Both the position numbers and the translations under genes were made by a program. A stretch of 64,000 bases of DNA from Pseudomonadota bacterium (GTDB lineage: Bacteria; Pseudomonadota; Alphaproteobacteria; Rhizobiales; Hyphomicrobiaceae). The DNA lies in assembly GCA_023410905.1 (NCBI GenBank), contig JAEYPL010000050.1, positions 6,211-70,210 on the forward strand, read 5' to 3'. Below the pieces are notes generated by a model. The model was not told the origin of the DNA. It made no database searches and worked only from the letters and a program-made list of their open reading frames with translations. Within the stretch, counting starts at the first letter, position 1. Each line of letters begins with the position of its first letter. Positions 35,229 through 44,378 of this stretch are shown piece after piece.

Positions 35229-36401
35229 TCAGCGAGTGTCAGTCACGTGCGTGTTCGCCGCAGGGCGCTGCATCCACTCATCGACAGGGCGGCCTGCGAC
35301 GATGCCTGCGATGCGCTGGCTCGCGTGGCCATCGCCGTAGGGGTTGTGAGCGCGCGACATTTCCAGATAGGCCGACTTGTTGAGTAGCACGCTCGAAACA
35401 GCATCAACAATCCGGTTGCGGTTTGTTCCCACCAGACGGACGGTTCCCGCCTCGACAGCCTCTGGTCTCTCTGTGACATTCCGCATGACGAAAACTGGCT
35501 TCCCGAGCGACGGTGCCTCTTCTTGGATCCCGCCGCTGTCAGTCAGAATGACATGCGATTGTTGCATCAGGTAAACGAAAGGCAAATAATCCAATGGTTC
35601 GATCAGTCGTGCGTTTTTAACGCCGCCGAGAATCTCGCGGACTGGTTTCTGTACATTCGGGTTCAAGTGCACAGGATAGACAACCATCAAATCGTGAGTT
35701 CTTGCGAGTTCCGCGATTGCTTCGCATAGCTGTTGGAAGGGTTCGCCGAAATTCTCCCGCCGATGCCCTGTCACGAGTAGCAGAGGGCGACCGACTTCCA
35801 AGTATGGAAATTGAGCCCGAAGAGATGCGGACAGATCCGGACGTTCTTTTATGATCTGGGTTGTTGCAAAAAGCGCATCGATGACCGTGTTGCCGGTTAC
35901 GTGTATCCGAGCGGGGTCGATATTTTCGGCCAACAGATTACTGCGGGAGCTACTGGTTGGAGCAAAAAACTGATCGGCGATTACATCCGTGACGCGGCGA
36001 TTTACTTCCTCAGGCCATGGCTGCAATGGGTCACCGGAGCGGAGCCCTGCCTCGATATGGGAGACCGGAATCTTCTGGTAGTAGCAGGCCAGTGTCGTGG
36101 CGAGTGTTGTGCTCGTATCGCCATGAACGAAGACACGGTCGGGGCGCGCTTCCGACAAGACAGACTCAAGCCTATTGAGAATGGCGCAAGTGATGCCCGT
36201 CAACCCCTGGGCGGTGGTCATGATGTCGAGGTCGTATTTTGGCGCCAACTCAAACAATGAGAGCACTTGGTCGAGCATCTGACGATGCTGTGCCGTCACG
36301 CAGACCTCGACGGTCGCTCCTGGCTCCTGCTCCAGAGCCTTTACAACTGGCGCCATCTTGATGGCCTCGGGGCGCGTCCCGAAGACGACGAGAAGCTTCA
36401 T
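35229..36401 (-). CDS. wecB: UDP-N-acetylglucosamine 2-epimerase (non-hydrolysing)
   Basis: This enzyme interconverts UDP-GlcNAc and UDP-ManNAc, feeding ManNAc or ManNAcA into surface glycans. The 390-residue length is normal for the family. Clear family segments are LLVVFGTRPEAIKMAPV at the N-terminus, VFVHGDTSTTLATTLACYY, HIEAGLRSGD, VTGHRRENFGE and LTDSGGIQEEAPSLGKPV. The ATG at 36401 is preferred over that at 36416 because GGAAC lies close upstream and the family starts with MK-hydrophobic-GTRPE. No ManNAc dehydrogenase (WecC) was found in the window. Confidence 0.95.
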   Translation of the reverse strand: MKLLVVFGTRPEAIKMAPVVKALEQEPGATVEVCVTAQHRQMLDQVLSLFELAPKYDLDIMTTAQGLTGITCAILNRLESVLSEARPDRVFVHGDTSTTLATTLACYYQKIPVSHIEAGLRSGDPLQPWPEEVNRRVTDVIADQFFAPTSSSRSNLLAENIDPARIHVTGNTVIDALFATTQIIKERPDLSASLRAQFPYLEVGRPLLLVTGHRRENFGEPFQQLCEAIAELARTHDLMVVYPVHLNPNVQKPVREILGGVKNARLIEPLDYLPFVYLMQQSHVILTDSGGIQEEAPSLGKPVFVMRNVTERPEAVEAGTVRLVGTNRNRIVDAVSSVLLNKSAYLEMSRAHNPYGDGHASQRIAGIVAGRPVDEWMQRPAANTHVTDTR

Positions 36402-37149
36402 GTCAGTTCCGTTCATGAAACGCCGGTATCGGGCGGCGCGCTTGAGCTAAGGCCATAAGGTACTCCGTATCTCCCCGGCTGTAGGGGAGCGGCTGCATTC
36501 TACTTCCTCGTTATCCGCTCGCTTAACGGAACCCCGGATGACTGCCCTTCCGAGATGCCCGAGAGCAACTTCGTTCCAAAATGGTGCAATTGGCTCCTTT
36601 CGATCCGAATTGTTGTGGGGCGGATTGATTCTCAGCTTAATTCCAAGTCACTGCAAAAGGCGTGTCATCTCGGAGCTTCAATCCAAAGGCCTGTAAGGCG
36701 AGCTATGCCCCTTTCTCCGCTTGTGTGTAAATAGCTTGCATGGCAATGTTCTGCATCATTGCGATAGCGCTGGTGGGCCGACAGGTTGGGAAGGCATTGA
36801 TACCGCCGGTAGTGGCGGCACGATACTTGCGATCACGCCAGGAGCGTGAAGGCATGTCATTCGGGGGCATCCCAAGGTGCATGTGTTTGTGCTGATGGAT
36901 CGCGTTGTGCGGTCCGTACGCGCGCGATGGGCGAGCTGAATTCAGTTTGTTTGAGCCTGAAGCACCGATCAAAGAGATAGGTTATAGGGGCTGCAAATGA
37001 TAAAGTAGGTGCCCAGCAGGGCCGGAAGGAAATGAAAAATCACTCAATCATGATGCTCGCCGCCCGAGGTTTACGCCTGCCAGTTTTGTTAAAGCTGCAG
37101 AGTGCCTCTGGTTGTAGCACTGCGTTCTAACTCGGTTACTGGTGCATTT
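36402..37149. other. Long divergent intergenic region
   Basis: About 750 bases between the epimerase gene and the deacetylase-GT2 gene. Small hairpins occur at 36471-36489 (CTCCCC/GGGGAG) and 36803-36818 (CCGCC/GGCGG). ATAAAGTAGGTGCCCA at 37000-37015 resembles part of the conserved block before both LuxR regulators. No gene was recognised. Confidence 0.45.
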
Positions 37150-38862
37150 ATGCAGAGTTCCAGCGTATCTCCAACGCCGCCGCGCAACATCTTGTCGGTT
37201 AACTTGGAGGACTACTTCCAAGTCGAGGCTATGCGAGAGGTGATCCCGCAGCGCTATTGGCCTCGGTTTGCACTGCGCGTTGAGAAGTCGACGATCGCAA
37301 CGCTCGATCTCTTGGATCGCCACAATCAAAAGGCGACGTTCTTTGTTCTCGGATGGATTGCGGAGCGCTGCCCGGACTTGATCGCGGAGGTGGCGCGGCG
37401 TGGTCACGACGTCGCGAGTAGGGGCTATTTCCACCGTCACTACGCGCAGTTCTCCCAGGAAGAGTTCCGTGCGGACTTCGTGCGTTCTCGCCATGCGATC
37501 GAGAGTGCGTCGGGCCAGCGCGTCCTCGGCTATCGTATGGCGGCGGGCACCCTTCCGTTGGACGACCTGCGGCCATATGAAATCTTAGCCCAAGAGGGCG
37601 TGAAGTACGATTCCAGCGCGCGGCCATTCGGCATGGGCTTCATCGGTCGGCCGGAATGGTGCAAGATCCGGAAGATCGAAAGGAACGACTGGTCACTCAC
37701 CGAGGTGCCGCTGTCGTCCGATATGGTACTTGGCGTTCCCGTGCCTATTACGGGAGGTAACTACCTGCGGCAGATGCCGAAGGCGCTCTACGATTGGCGC
37801 CTCTCGAGCTATATGCGGGGCAGCGCCGAGCCTTGGCATCTCTACTTCCATACTTGGGAGATCGATCCGGATCAGCCACGCGTCTCCGCGGCAAAGCGAC
37901 TGAGCCAGATAAGGCACTACCGCAATCTCGAGAAGATGAACGAGCGCATCGAGGGATTTCTCGCGGAGCACCGTTTCAGCAGCATTGCCGATCATTTGGC
38001 GCTTGTGTCTGAGCCGGCAGTCGCCCGTTCTCGGGGGGACGCGGCATCGCCGCCCGTAACGGTCTTGGGGGGCGGAACGAACATCACGATCGTCGTGCCC
38101 TGTTACAATGAGGAGATCACGCTTCCCTATCTTGCGGGCAATCTTGCGTCGTTCGCGGCCGAGACTGCGGGCCGCTTCGACCTTTCCTATATCTTTGTCG
38201 ACGACGGAAGCGCGGACGGAACGTGGGCGAAGCTGCAGGAGCTCTTCGGGCACCGGAGCGACTGTCAGCTGATCAGGCATCCCAAGAACAAGGGCATCGC
38301 GGCGGCGACGATGACAGGCATTCGTGCCGCAAAGGACGAGATCGTATGCGGGATCGACTGCGACTGCAGTTTCGACCCACACGAGCTGGCTAAGATGATC
38401 CCACTTCTGACGCCAGACGTGGATATGGTTCAAGCGTCACCCTACCACCCAAAGGGCGGCGTCATGAACGTTCCTGGCTGGCGCCTTGCGCTCTCGAAGA
38501 ATCTGTCACGCATTTACAATCGTATTCTCATTCACCGCTTCGCGAGTTACACGGCTTGCTTCCGCGTGTACCGGCGCTCGAAGATGCTGCCGTTGGAGGT
38601 CTCCAATGGTGGGTTCATGGGCATCATGGAGATGTTCATCCTGCTGGATCAGAGCGGCTCGAAGATCGTGGAGTTCCCCACAGTCCTGGAGACGCGTCTC
38701 CTCGGGGTGTCGAAGATGAAGACACTCTCCGTAATTGGCAATCATCTCGGTATGATCAAGGAACTCGTCTTCTCGCGTCCTGAGGTCCTGAGGCGAGCTG
38801 GTGTCGGCGGGCAGGTTCTATCTGCCGTCAAGCCGCAGAATGTATCGCGTGAAGCTTCATGA
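37150..38862 (+). CDS. Degenerate polysaccharide deacetylase - GT2 fusion
   Basis: This protein has about 570 residues. Residues 12-290 are a polysaccharide deacetylase domain of the type often linked to exosortases (LEDYFQVEAM, ATFFVLGWIAER, HTWEIDPDQPR). Key motifs are altered: the usual DxED reads NLED (N18), SHGYxH reads SRGYFH (R91 for His), and the RAP motif reads RMAAG, so deacetylation is doubtful. Residues 312-550 are a GT2 domain of the ArnC/dolichol-phosphate type (VVPCYNEEITLPYL, FVDDGSADGT, GIDCDCSFDP). It may make a polyprenyl-phosphate sugar. ATG at 37150 is preferred over 37102. Its stop overlaps the next gene by 4 bases. Confidence 0.85.
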   Translation: MQSSSVSPTPPRNILSVNLEDYFQVEAMREVIPQRYWPRFALRVEKSTIATLDLLDRHNQKATFFVLGWIAERCPDLIAEVARRGHDVASRGYFHRHYAQFSQEEFRADFVRSRHAIESASGQRVLGYRMAAGTLPLDDLRPYEILAQEGVKYDSSARPFGMGFIGRPEWCKIRKIERNDWSLTEVPLSSDMVLGVPVPITGGNYLRQMPKALYDWRLSSYMRGSAEPWHLYFHTWEIDPDQPRVSAAKRLSQIRHYRNLEKMNERIEGFLAEHRFSSIADHLALVSEPAVARSRGDAASPPVTVLGGGTNITIVVPCYNEEITLPYLAGNLASFAAETAGRFDLSYIFVDDGSADGTWAKLQELFGHRSDCQLIRHPKNKGIAAATMTGIRAAKDEIVCGIDCDCSFDPHELAKMIPLLTPDVDMVQASPYHPKGGVMNVPGWRLALSKNLSRIYNRILIHRFASYTACFRVYRRSKMLPLEVSNGGFMGIMEMFILLDQSGSKIVEFPTVLETRLLGVSKMKTLSVIGNHLGMIKELVFSRPEVLRRAGVGGQVLSAVKPQNVSREAS

Positions 38863-40280
38863 GTGCAGTTGAACGCTTTGAAGGCACCGCGCCCGATGGC
38901 AACTCGGCAGTCGCTCCTCTGTCTGCGAAAAAGGAGCGCTGGTGCATCGTAGGTGGCGGCATGCTGGGGCTCGCGCTGGCTCATAAGCTTGCGGCTCCTG
39001 ATCGCGAAATCACCATACTGGAGGCCTCCGACAGATTTGGAGGTCTGGCAGACGCGTGGAAGCTCGGCCCTGTAACCTGGGACCGGCACTATCACGTGGC
39101 CTTGTTGTCGGACAGCAAACTCGGCGCGCTGCTCGCCGATATCGGTCTCGACAAGCAGATGAATTGGACGACGACGAAAACGGACTTCTACACCGGTGGC
39201 CATTTTTATCCGCTCAACAATGCGATCGACTACCTTCGCTTCAAGCCGCTAAATTTGATCGAAAAGTCGCGCTTGGCCTTCACGATCCTCTATGCGGCGC
39301 GTATCAAGAACGGCGTCCGGCTGGAGAGTATTCCCGTTGATAGGTGGTTGACTAAGCTCTCGGGGCGCGGCGCCTACGAGCAGGTATGGCGCCCATTGCT
39401 TCGCGCGAAGCTCGGTTCCAACCACAAGATCGTCTCCGCTTCATTCATCTGGTCCGTTATCAATCGTTTCTATGCAGCTCGCCGATCCGGCCTGAAGACT
39501 GAGATGTTTGGAACGGTGACGGGTGGATACGCGAACATCATCGACGCTCTAATGAAGAGTCTGGGGAGACGCGGCGTGGTGGCTCGCGAGAATTGCCCCG
39601 TGCAATCGATACGTTCGAGCGGTAGTGGTATCGAAATCATTGCCGCTGACTGGAGAGCGGCTTTCGATCACGTCGTTGTCACGGCTGCGGGCCCTCTGGC
39701 GGCACGCATGTGCCCGGATCTCAGCGCGCCAGAGCGGGATCGCTTAGCCGCCGCGCGCTATCAAGGAGTGGTCTGCTCATCTCTACTCCTCAAGAAGCCG
39801 CTGCGCGGTCGCTATCTCACCTACATCGCTGACGAGAACATCCCCTTTACCGGCGTGATCGAGATGACTGCGGTCGTCGATCCCAAGGAGTTTGGTGGGC
39901 GTTCCCTCGTCTATCTGCCGACGTACGTACCATCGGACGATCAGCTGTTCGAAATTTCCGACGAGGAGATACGCCGGCGCTGTGTTACCGCTCTTAGTAA
40001 GATGTACGCCACGTTCTCAGAGGATGACATCTCGGCGTTCCGCGTCTCGCGCGCACGAAATGTCATGGCCGTGCAGTCCCTCAACTACTCCCAGAAAGTC
40101 CCCCCTATGGAGACCACCATTCCTGGGCTCCACATTGTCAACTCGTCTCAGATCATCAACGGAAATCTCAATGTCGACGAGACGATTGGGCTTGCCGAGA
40201 AGGCTTACCAGGCTCTCGTGAAGGTCGACGCGATGCGATCATCATCTGCTCATGCAATGCCAGAACGCCGGTCAGCCTAG
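38859..40280 (+). CDS. FAD-dependent amine-oxidase-like oxidoreductase
   Basis: This 473-residue protein has an N-terminal FAD-binding Rossmann motif (CIVGGGMLGLALA) followed by EASDRFGGLADAW, as in protoporphyrinogen oxidase, phytoene desaturase and UDP-galactopyranose mutase relatives. It overlaps the deacetylase-GT2 gene (ATGA) and precedes a small transporter gene by 13 bases, so it belongs to that operon. Such proteins in glycan operons may oxidise or isomerise a lipid-linked or nucleotide sugar. The substrate is unknown, and UDP-galactopyranose mutase itself is unlikely because its usual motifs are not seen. Confidence 0.8.
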   Translation: MSAVERFEGTAPDGNSAVAPLSAKKERWCIVGGGMLGLALAHKLAAPDREITILEASDRFGGLADAWKLGPVTWDRHYHVALLSDSKLGALLADIGLDKQMNWTTTKTDFYTGGHFYPLNNAIDYLRFKPLNLIEKSRLAFTILYAARIKNGVRLESIPVDRWLTKLSGRGAYEQVWRPLLRAKLGSNHKIVSASFIWSVINRFYAARRSGLKTEMFGTVTGGYANIIDALMKSLGRRGVVARENCPVQSIRSSGSGIEIIAADWRAAFDHVVVTAAGPLAARMCPDLSAPERDRLAAARYQGVVCSSLLLKKPLRGRYLTYIADENIPFTGVIEMTAVVDPKEFGGRSLVYLPTYVPSDDQLFEISDEEIRRRCVTALSKMYATFSEDDISAFRVSRARNVMAVQSLNYSQKVPPMETTIPGLHIVNSSQIINGNLNVDETIGLAEKAYQALVKVDAMRSSSAHAMPERRSA

Positions 40281-40293
40281 TCAGAGGTAGAGG

Positions 40294-40713
40294 ATGTCCA
40301 GCTGGCTATTCCTAATACTCGCTGTCGTCGCCAACGTGGCGGCAAACTTTCTGTTCAAGACTGCGATGAGTGCATTTCCGCAGGACGTCACCGCGGCGGC
40401 TCTGCTGCGGTTCGCTTTCAATGGATACCTTTGGCTTGGGGCAATCTGTTGCGTGGTGCTGCTCGGCAGCTACTTAATGGCGCTTCGTCAGGTCGAGCTC
40501 GCGGTTTCGTATGCATTTGTGATCTCGCTTTCGCTGGTCGGTATATCGCTGCTCTCACCTTTTGTTCTCAACGAGCCGCTACGTCTTCAGACGCTTGCCG
40601 GTGCGGCACTTGTGATTGTCGGTATCCTTGTGATCACATCTACCAGCAAAGTGGCGCCGCGGTTGAGCGATGGGACGTCGAAGGTCGAGAGCCCCTATAA
40701 GCCTAAGGTTTGA
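40294..40713 (+). CDS. EamA/SMR-like small transporter (ArnE/ArnF-like)
   Basis: This 139-residue membrane protein has four helices (SWLFLILAVVANVAANFLFK at the start, AVSYAFVISLSLVGISLL in the third, ending in ALVIVGILVI). It lacks the SMR glutamate of EmrE. It fits the short EamA-type proteins that include ArnE and ArnF, proposed flippases for undecaprenyl-phosphate aminoarabinose. Its neighbours are a GT2/deacetylase fusion and a second deacetylase, so flipping of a polyprenyl-phosphate sugar is a reasonable inference. It may work as a homodimer. Confidence 0.75.
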   Translation: MSSWLFLILAVVANVAANFLFKTAMSAFPQDVTAAALLRFAFNGYLWLGAICCVVLLGSYLMALRQVELAVSYAFVISLSLVGISLLSPFVLNEPLRLQTLAGAALVIVGILVITSTSKVAPRLSDGTSKVESPYKPKV

Positions 40714-40760
40714 CTACGATCGGAATACAGGCGTAGCGAACGCGTGCGAGAAAGCGAGTG

Positions 40761-41765
40761 ATGCGGTCAGAGGATCGAAAGGTCGATAAGCCAAAAGCAA
40801 GCATATCACTCGATCTCGATAACCAGTGGGCCTATATGAAGACCCATGGTGACGAAGGATGGCAATCCTTCCCTTCGTATCTAGATCTTGTGGTGCCACG
40901 CGTTCTAGACCTTCTTGCACGTCACAATCTGACAGCGACGTTCTTCATTGTCGGACAGGATGCCGTGCTGGAGAAGAACCGCACGGCCCTTCGCTCGATC
41001 GTCACGGCTGGTCATGAGATCGCAAATCATTCCTTCCATCACGAGCCGTGGTTGCACCTCTACTCGCCGGATCAAGTGGCCTCGGAGATCGCCACCGCGG
41101 AGGAAGCGATCGTTGCGGCAACTGGAGTTATGCCCAGGGGATTTCGTGGGCCCGGCTTTTCGATCTCGACGACCGTGCTGCGGACACTTAGGGCGCGAGG
41201 CTATCAGTACGACGCCTCGACCTTTCCGACATTCCTGGGACCGCTGGCGCGCGCCTACTACTTCTTCAATTCGAGTTTCTCGAAAGAGGAGCGTCAGAAG
41301 CGCGCCTCGCTCTATGGCTCTCTATCTGATGGATTGCGGTCCCTGAAGCCGTACGAGTGGCAGCTCGAGGATGGGCCGCTATTGGAGATTCCGGTCACGA
41401 CCATGCCGGTTGTTCGCGCGCCATTCCATCTAAGCTACATCATGTACCTCGCCGGCTATTCGAGGCCGCTCGCTCGGACGTACTTCAGAAGCGCTCTCAG
41501 GCTTTGTCGTCTTCGAGGCATTGAGCCGTCCTTGCTGCTGCATCCACTGGACTACCTTGGCGGTGATGATGTCGAGGCGCTCAAGTTCTTTCCCGGCATG
41601 CAGCTTGCCGGAGAGGACAAGGTTGCCATCGCCCGGGATCTGTTTGCTGACTACGTAGATCGGTTCGATGTCCTTCCCATGGGCGAATACGCACGGACGA
41701 TCAGGACACGGGGGCGTTTGCCACAGCGCAAACCGGTCTTTCGGCCAGCTGCTACGGCGACCTAG
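40761..41765 (+). CDS. Polysaccharide deacetylase (NodB/ArnD-like)
   Basis: This protein of about 334 residues keeps the catalytic pattern lost in the fusion upstream: SLDLDNQW for the acidic residues, NHSFHHEPW for the metal histidines, and RGPGFSI for the arginine-proline motif. These enzymes remove acetyl or formyl groups from sugars. It is probably in the same operon as the small transporter, 47 bases upstream, and may act like ArnD on a lipid-linked sugar. The stop codon TAG is made of the TA target of an IS630 insertion plus the first base of that element. Confidence 0.85.
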   Translation: MRSEDRKVDKPKASISLDLDNQWAYMKTHGDEGWQSFPSYLDLVVPRVLDLLARHNLTATFFIVGQDAVLEKNRTALRSIVTAGHEIANHSFHHEPWLHLYSPDQVASEIATAEEAIVAATGVMPRGFRGPGFSISTTVLRTLRARGYQYDASTFPTFLGPLARAYYFFNSSFSKEERQKRASLYGSLSDGLRSLKPYEWQLEDGPLLEIPVTTMPVVRAPFHLSYIMYLAGYSRPLARTYFRSALRLCRLRGIEPSLLLHPLDYLGGDDVEALKFFPGMQLAGEDKVAIARDLFADYVDRFDVLPMGEYARTIRTRGRLPQRKPVFRPAATAT

Positions 41766-42808
41766 AGCCCTTCAGCGTTAGGCAGAATCTGGGATTCCCA
41801 AATCAATGGGGTTCTGCTTCAAGATGTGTGCTGGAGGTTGGAGGCCAGCACACATGGCAAAGCCCTACTCCGCCGATCTGCGAACACGTGATGCCGCCGC
41901 CATCGCCGAAGGCGAGACGTGCCGCTCGATCGCCGAACGCTTCGATATCGCCCCTTCGACAGTCGTAAAGTGGTCGAAGCGCGTGCGCGAAACCGGCAGT
42001 CCAGCGCCCGCCGAGTTCGGTGGCTATCGGACTTGCATCCTCGAGCCGCATCGCGCCTTCATCCTTGACGAGATCAACAAGGTTCCGCATCTGACGCTGC
42101 ACGGGCTGAAGGATCTGCTGGCGACGCGGGGCATCATGGTCTCTCTCGACACGGTCTGGCATTTCCTTCGCCGCGAAGGACAATCGTTCAAAAAAACGAT
42201 CTTCGCGACTGAGCAGCAACGTCCCGATGTCGTCCGGCGGCGCGAGCGCTGGCAGCGCGCGAGGCCACATCTCGATCCTGGCCGCCTCGTCTTCATCGAC
42301 GAGACCTGGATCAAGACCAACATGGCGCCGATCCGCGGCTGGGGCCAGAAGGGCAAGCGCCTGCTCAGCTTCGCGCCCGATGGACGCTGGCACACGCTCA
42401 CCTTCCTTGCGGCTCTCAGGATTAACGCGCTAACCGAGCCCTGCGTCGTTGCAGGGCCGATCAACGGCGCGATCTTCCGCGGTTATGTCGAGCAGTTCCT
42501 CGTGCCGACGCTCAGGCCAGGCGACATCGTGGTGCTCGACAATCTCGGTAGCCATCGCTCGCGTGCCATTCGGACTGCGATCCTCGACGTCGGCGCCAAG
42601 CTCGCCTTCCTCCCACCCTACTCGCTGGACCTCAACCCAATCGAGCAGGTCTTTGCGAAGGTAAAGCACTGGATGCGGATGGCGCAGGCCCGAACCGTCG
42701 ACGCCATCCACGAGTGCGTTGCCAAGCTCGTTGCAGACGTCTCGCAAAGCGAATGCGAGAGCTATCTCCGGAATGCAGGATATGCTTCCAGCTAAACATG
42801 AAGGGCTC
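41765..42808 (+). mobile_element. Intact IS630-family insertion sequence
   Basis: The 1044-base element is bounded by inverted ends that start GAGCCCTTCA (left, 41765) and, reversed, GAGCCCTTCA (right, ending 42808). TA duplications lie at 41763-41764 and 42809-42810, as expected for IS630. A decayed relative lies at 13140-14177. Confidence 0.92.
41854..42795 (+). CDS. IS630-family transposase
   Basis: This 313-residue DDE transposase begins MAKPYSADLRTRDAAAIAEG and has an N-terminal helix-turn-helix (SIAERFDIAPSTVVKWSKRV). The catalytic triad is visible as D in VFIDETWIKTNM, D in VVLDNLGSH and E in LNPIEQVFAKVK. The frame is uninterrupted, so the element may still be mobile. Comparison with the decayed copy fixes the ATG at 41854. 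Confidence 0.95.
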   Translation: MAKPYSADLRTRDAAAIAEGETCRSIAERFDIAPSTVVKWSKRVRETGSPAPAEFGGYRTCILEPHRAFILDEINKVPHLTLHGLKDLLATRGIMVSLDTVWHFLRREGQSFKKTIFATEQQRPDVVRRRERWQRARPHLDPGRLVFIDETWIKTNMAPIRGWGQKGKRLLSFAPDGRWHTLTFLAALRINALTEPCVVAGPINGAIFRGYVEQFLVPTLRPGDIVVLDNLGSHRSRAIRTAILDVGAKLAFLPPYSLDLNPIEQVFAKVKHWMRMAQARTVDAIHECVAKLVADVSQSECESYLRNAGYASS

Positions 42809-42849
42809 TAAGCAGAAGTGGAGCCAGCTTAGCTGCCCTGCCCCAGCTT

Positions 42850-43870
42850 GCGGTGCCAGGACTTAAGTTAGAGTCGAGCCGCTATCGGCCAGCATCTGGT
42901 CTGGCCGGAGCGCAGCGTAGGCGAGATCGGATGCTGGGGGCAAGATCGCTTCGGGGGCCGGTGGTCGATAGGCGAGCGAGGAGTGCGGCCTGACGGCACT
43001 GTAGTGCTGACGCCATCGTTCGATCAGAACCTGCGCCTCATAGAGCGTCGAGAACTGCTCGCTTGCCAGCAACTCGCCGCGGAGCTTGGAGTTGAAGCTT
43101 TCGCAGTAGCCGTTTTCCCATGGCGATCCGGGCTCGATGTAGAGCGTATTGACACCGACCCGCGCGAGCCAGGAACGTACGCGCTTGGCAACGAACTCGG
43201 GCCCATTGTCTGAACGAATATGCTCCGGCGGACCGTGCTCGCTCATGAGATCGGTCAAGCAGTGGAGCACCATCATCCGATTTGAGCCGTCTCGTGACTA
43301 CGATCGCCAGGTAGCGCCGCGTGTATTCGTCAATCACAGTCAGCATCCGAAGCGGCCTTTTGTCCTCGGTCTGATCCTGCACGAAGTCGTAGCTCCAGAC
43401 ATGATTGGGCCGCTCCGGTCTGAGACGAATGCACGATCCGTCGTTGAGCCAGAGACCACGTTTCGGCTGCTTTGATGGAACTTTCAGCCCTTCCCGCCGC
43501 CAGATGCGATAGACGAGCTTGACGCTCACGCGCCAGCCTTCGGCAACGAGCATCGCCCGGATACGCCGATAGCCTTGGCGACCATAATGCTTGGCGAGCC
43601 GTACGATCGCCTCGGTCAGCTCCGAGACCGCCTTCTTCAGACGTTCGTTCCCGCGCTCCAGATCCTTAAGCCGCTTCGCCTGGTCGAGCTTCAGGCCGCC
43701 GTACTCACGCCGCCACTTGTAGTACGTCTACTCCGAGATCCCGAGGCCGCGGCAGATCTTGCCCACCGTCTCGCCTTGACCAATCCGCACCTCAGCTTCG
43801 CGCAGCGCCGAGATGATTTCCTCAGTCGTTCGTCCTTCCGTGCCATGTCCACGTCTCCGTTTGAGAGATT
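42850..43870 (-). mobile_element. Decayed IS3-family element
   Basis: Remains of both IS3 reading frames lie on the minus strand. The ends were not defined, so the coordinates are approximate. It follows the IS630 element by about 40 bases. Confidence 0.7.
42863..43846 (-). pseudogene. IS3 OrfA/OrfB remnants
   Basis: OrfA starts MARK at 43846 but has lost a base soon after. It continues in another frame as EEIISALREAEVRIGQGETV and then has a stop in place of Gln in GISE-TYYKW. An internal deletion joins ERLKKAVSELT directly to OrfB-like AIVRLAKHYGRQGYRR. OrfB keeps parts of the DDE core (NHVWSYDFVQD, TVIDEYTRR, DNGPEFVAKR, PGSPWENGYCESFNSKLR) but changes frame near 43270. The transposase is therefore inactive. 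Confidence 0.85.
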
Positions 43871-44378
43871 GAAAATAGCCCGATTCGAAACTCATTCCCG
43901 GTCTCACATCTGGGGAGCAGGCCAATGACCAACATCGCGATGGCCTCATCCATGCTGAGCGGCGGGCTAAGCCTTCGCCTCGTGAATAAGCCGCGCTCCC
44001 ATGTAGCTGAGAGTGCGCGATGTCCCCGCGCCAATCCTCTGCGGGTCGGCTTGCTCGCTGAGGCCAGCCGCCAGATTGGCCCAGATTGACTGACCTATGT
44101 CGTGCTGGAAGAGCGCGCGATAGTCCCCGCCAGCCGCGACGGGGCGCTCAAGGCAGTTGGACGAACGCGCACGATCGCGACGGTCAACAGCTCCCGGTCG
44201 TACCAGCCGAAAGTCTAGGACTTTCCGACACTCTAGTTCCTTTGGCTTAGGCGCGCTGGCCGCTTTCGCCACTTGGTACACCCTTTGCGGAGATTGTGCA
44301 GGTGCGTCGCAATATCGGACAAAAGCGAACGCCGTGGCTGAACTTGGACTTTGACGTCACGCGATCGAGAGCAATTCA
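43871..44378. other. Gap upstream of the ExoY-like gene
   Basis: About 500 bases that contain no recognised gene. The frames present do not resemble a known family. It may include further IS debris and the promoter of the sugar transferase gene. Confidence 0.35.

Noticed and set aside
36703..36972. An 89-codon minus-strand frame in the long gap after the epimerase gene
   Set aside because: It has no clear ribosome-binding site and no family resemblance.
37150..41765. Exosortase/PEP-CTERM system suggested by the deacetylase type
   Set aside because: No exosortase and no protein with a PEP-CTERM or similar sorting tail was seen in the window.
43967..44281. A 104-codon minus-strand frame upstream of the ExoY-like gene
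   Set aside because: No recognisable family or ribosome-binding site, and it lies in IS-rich debris.
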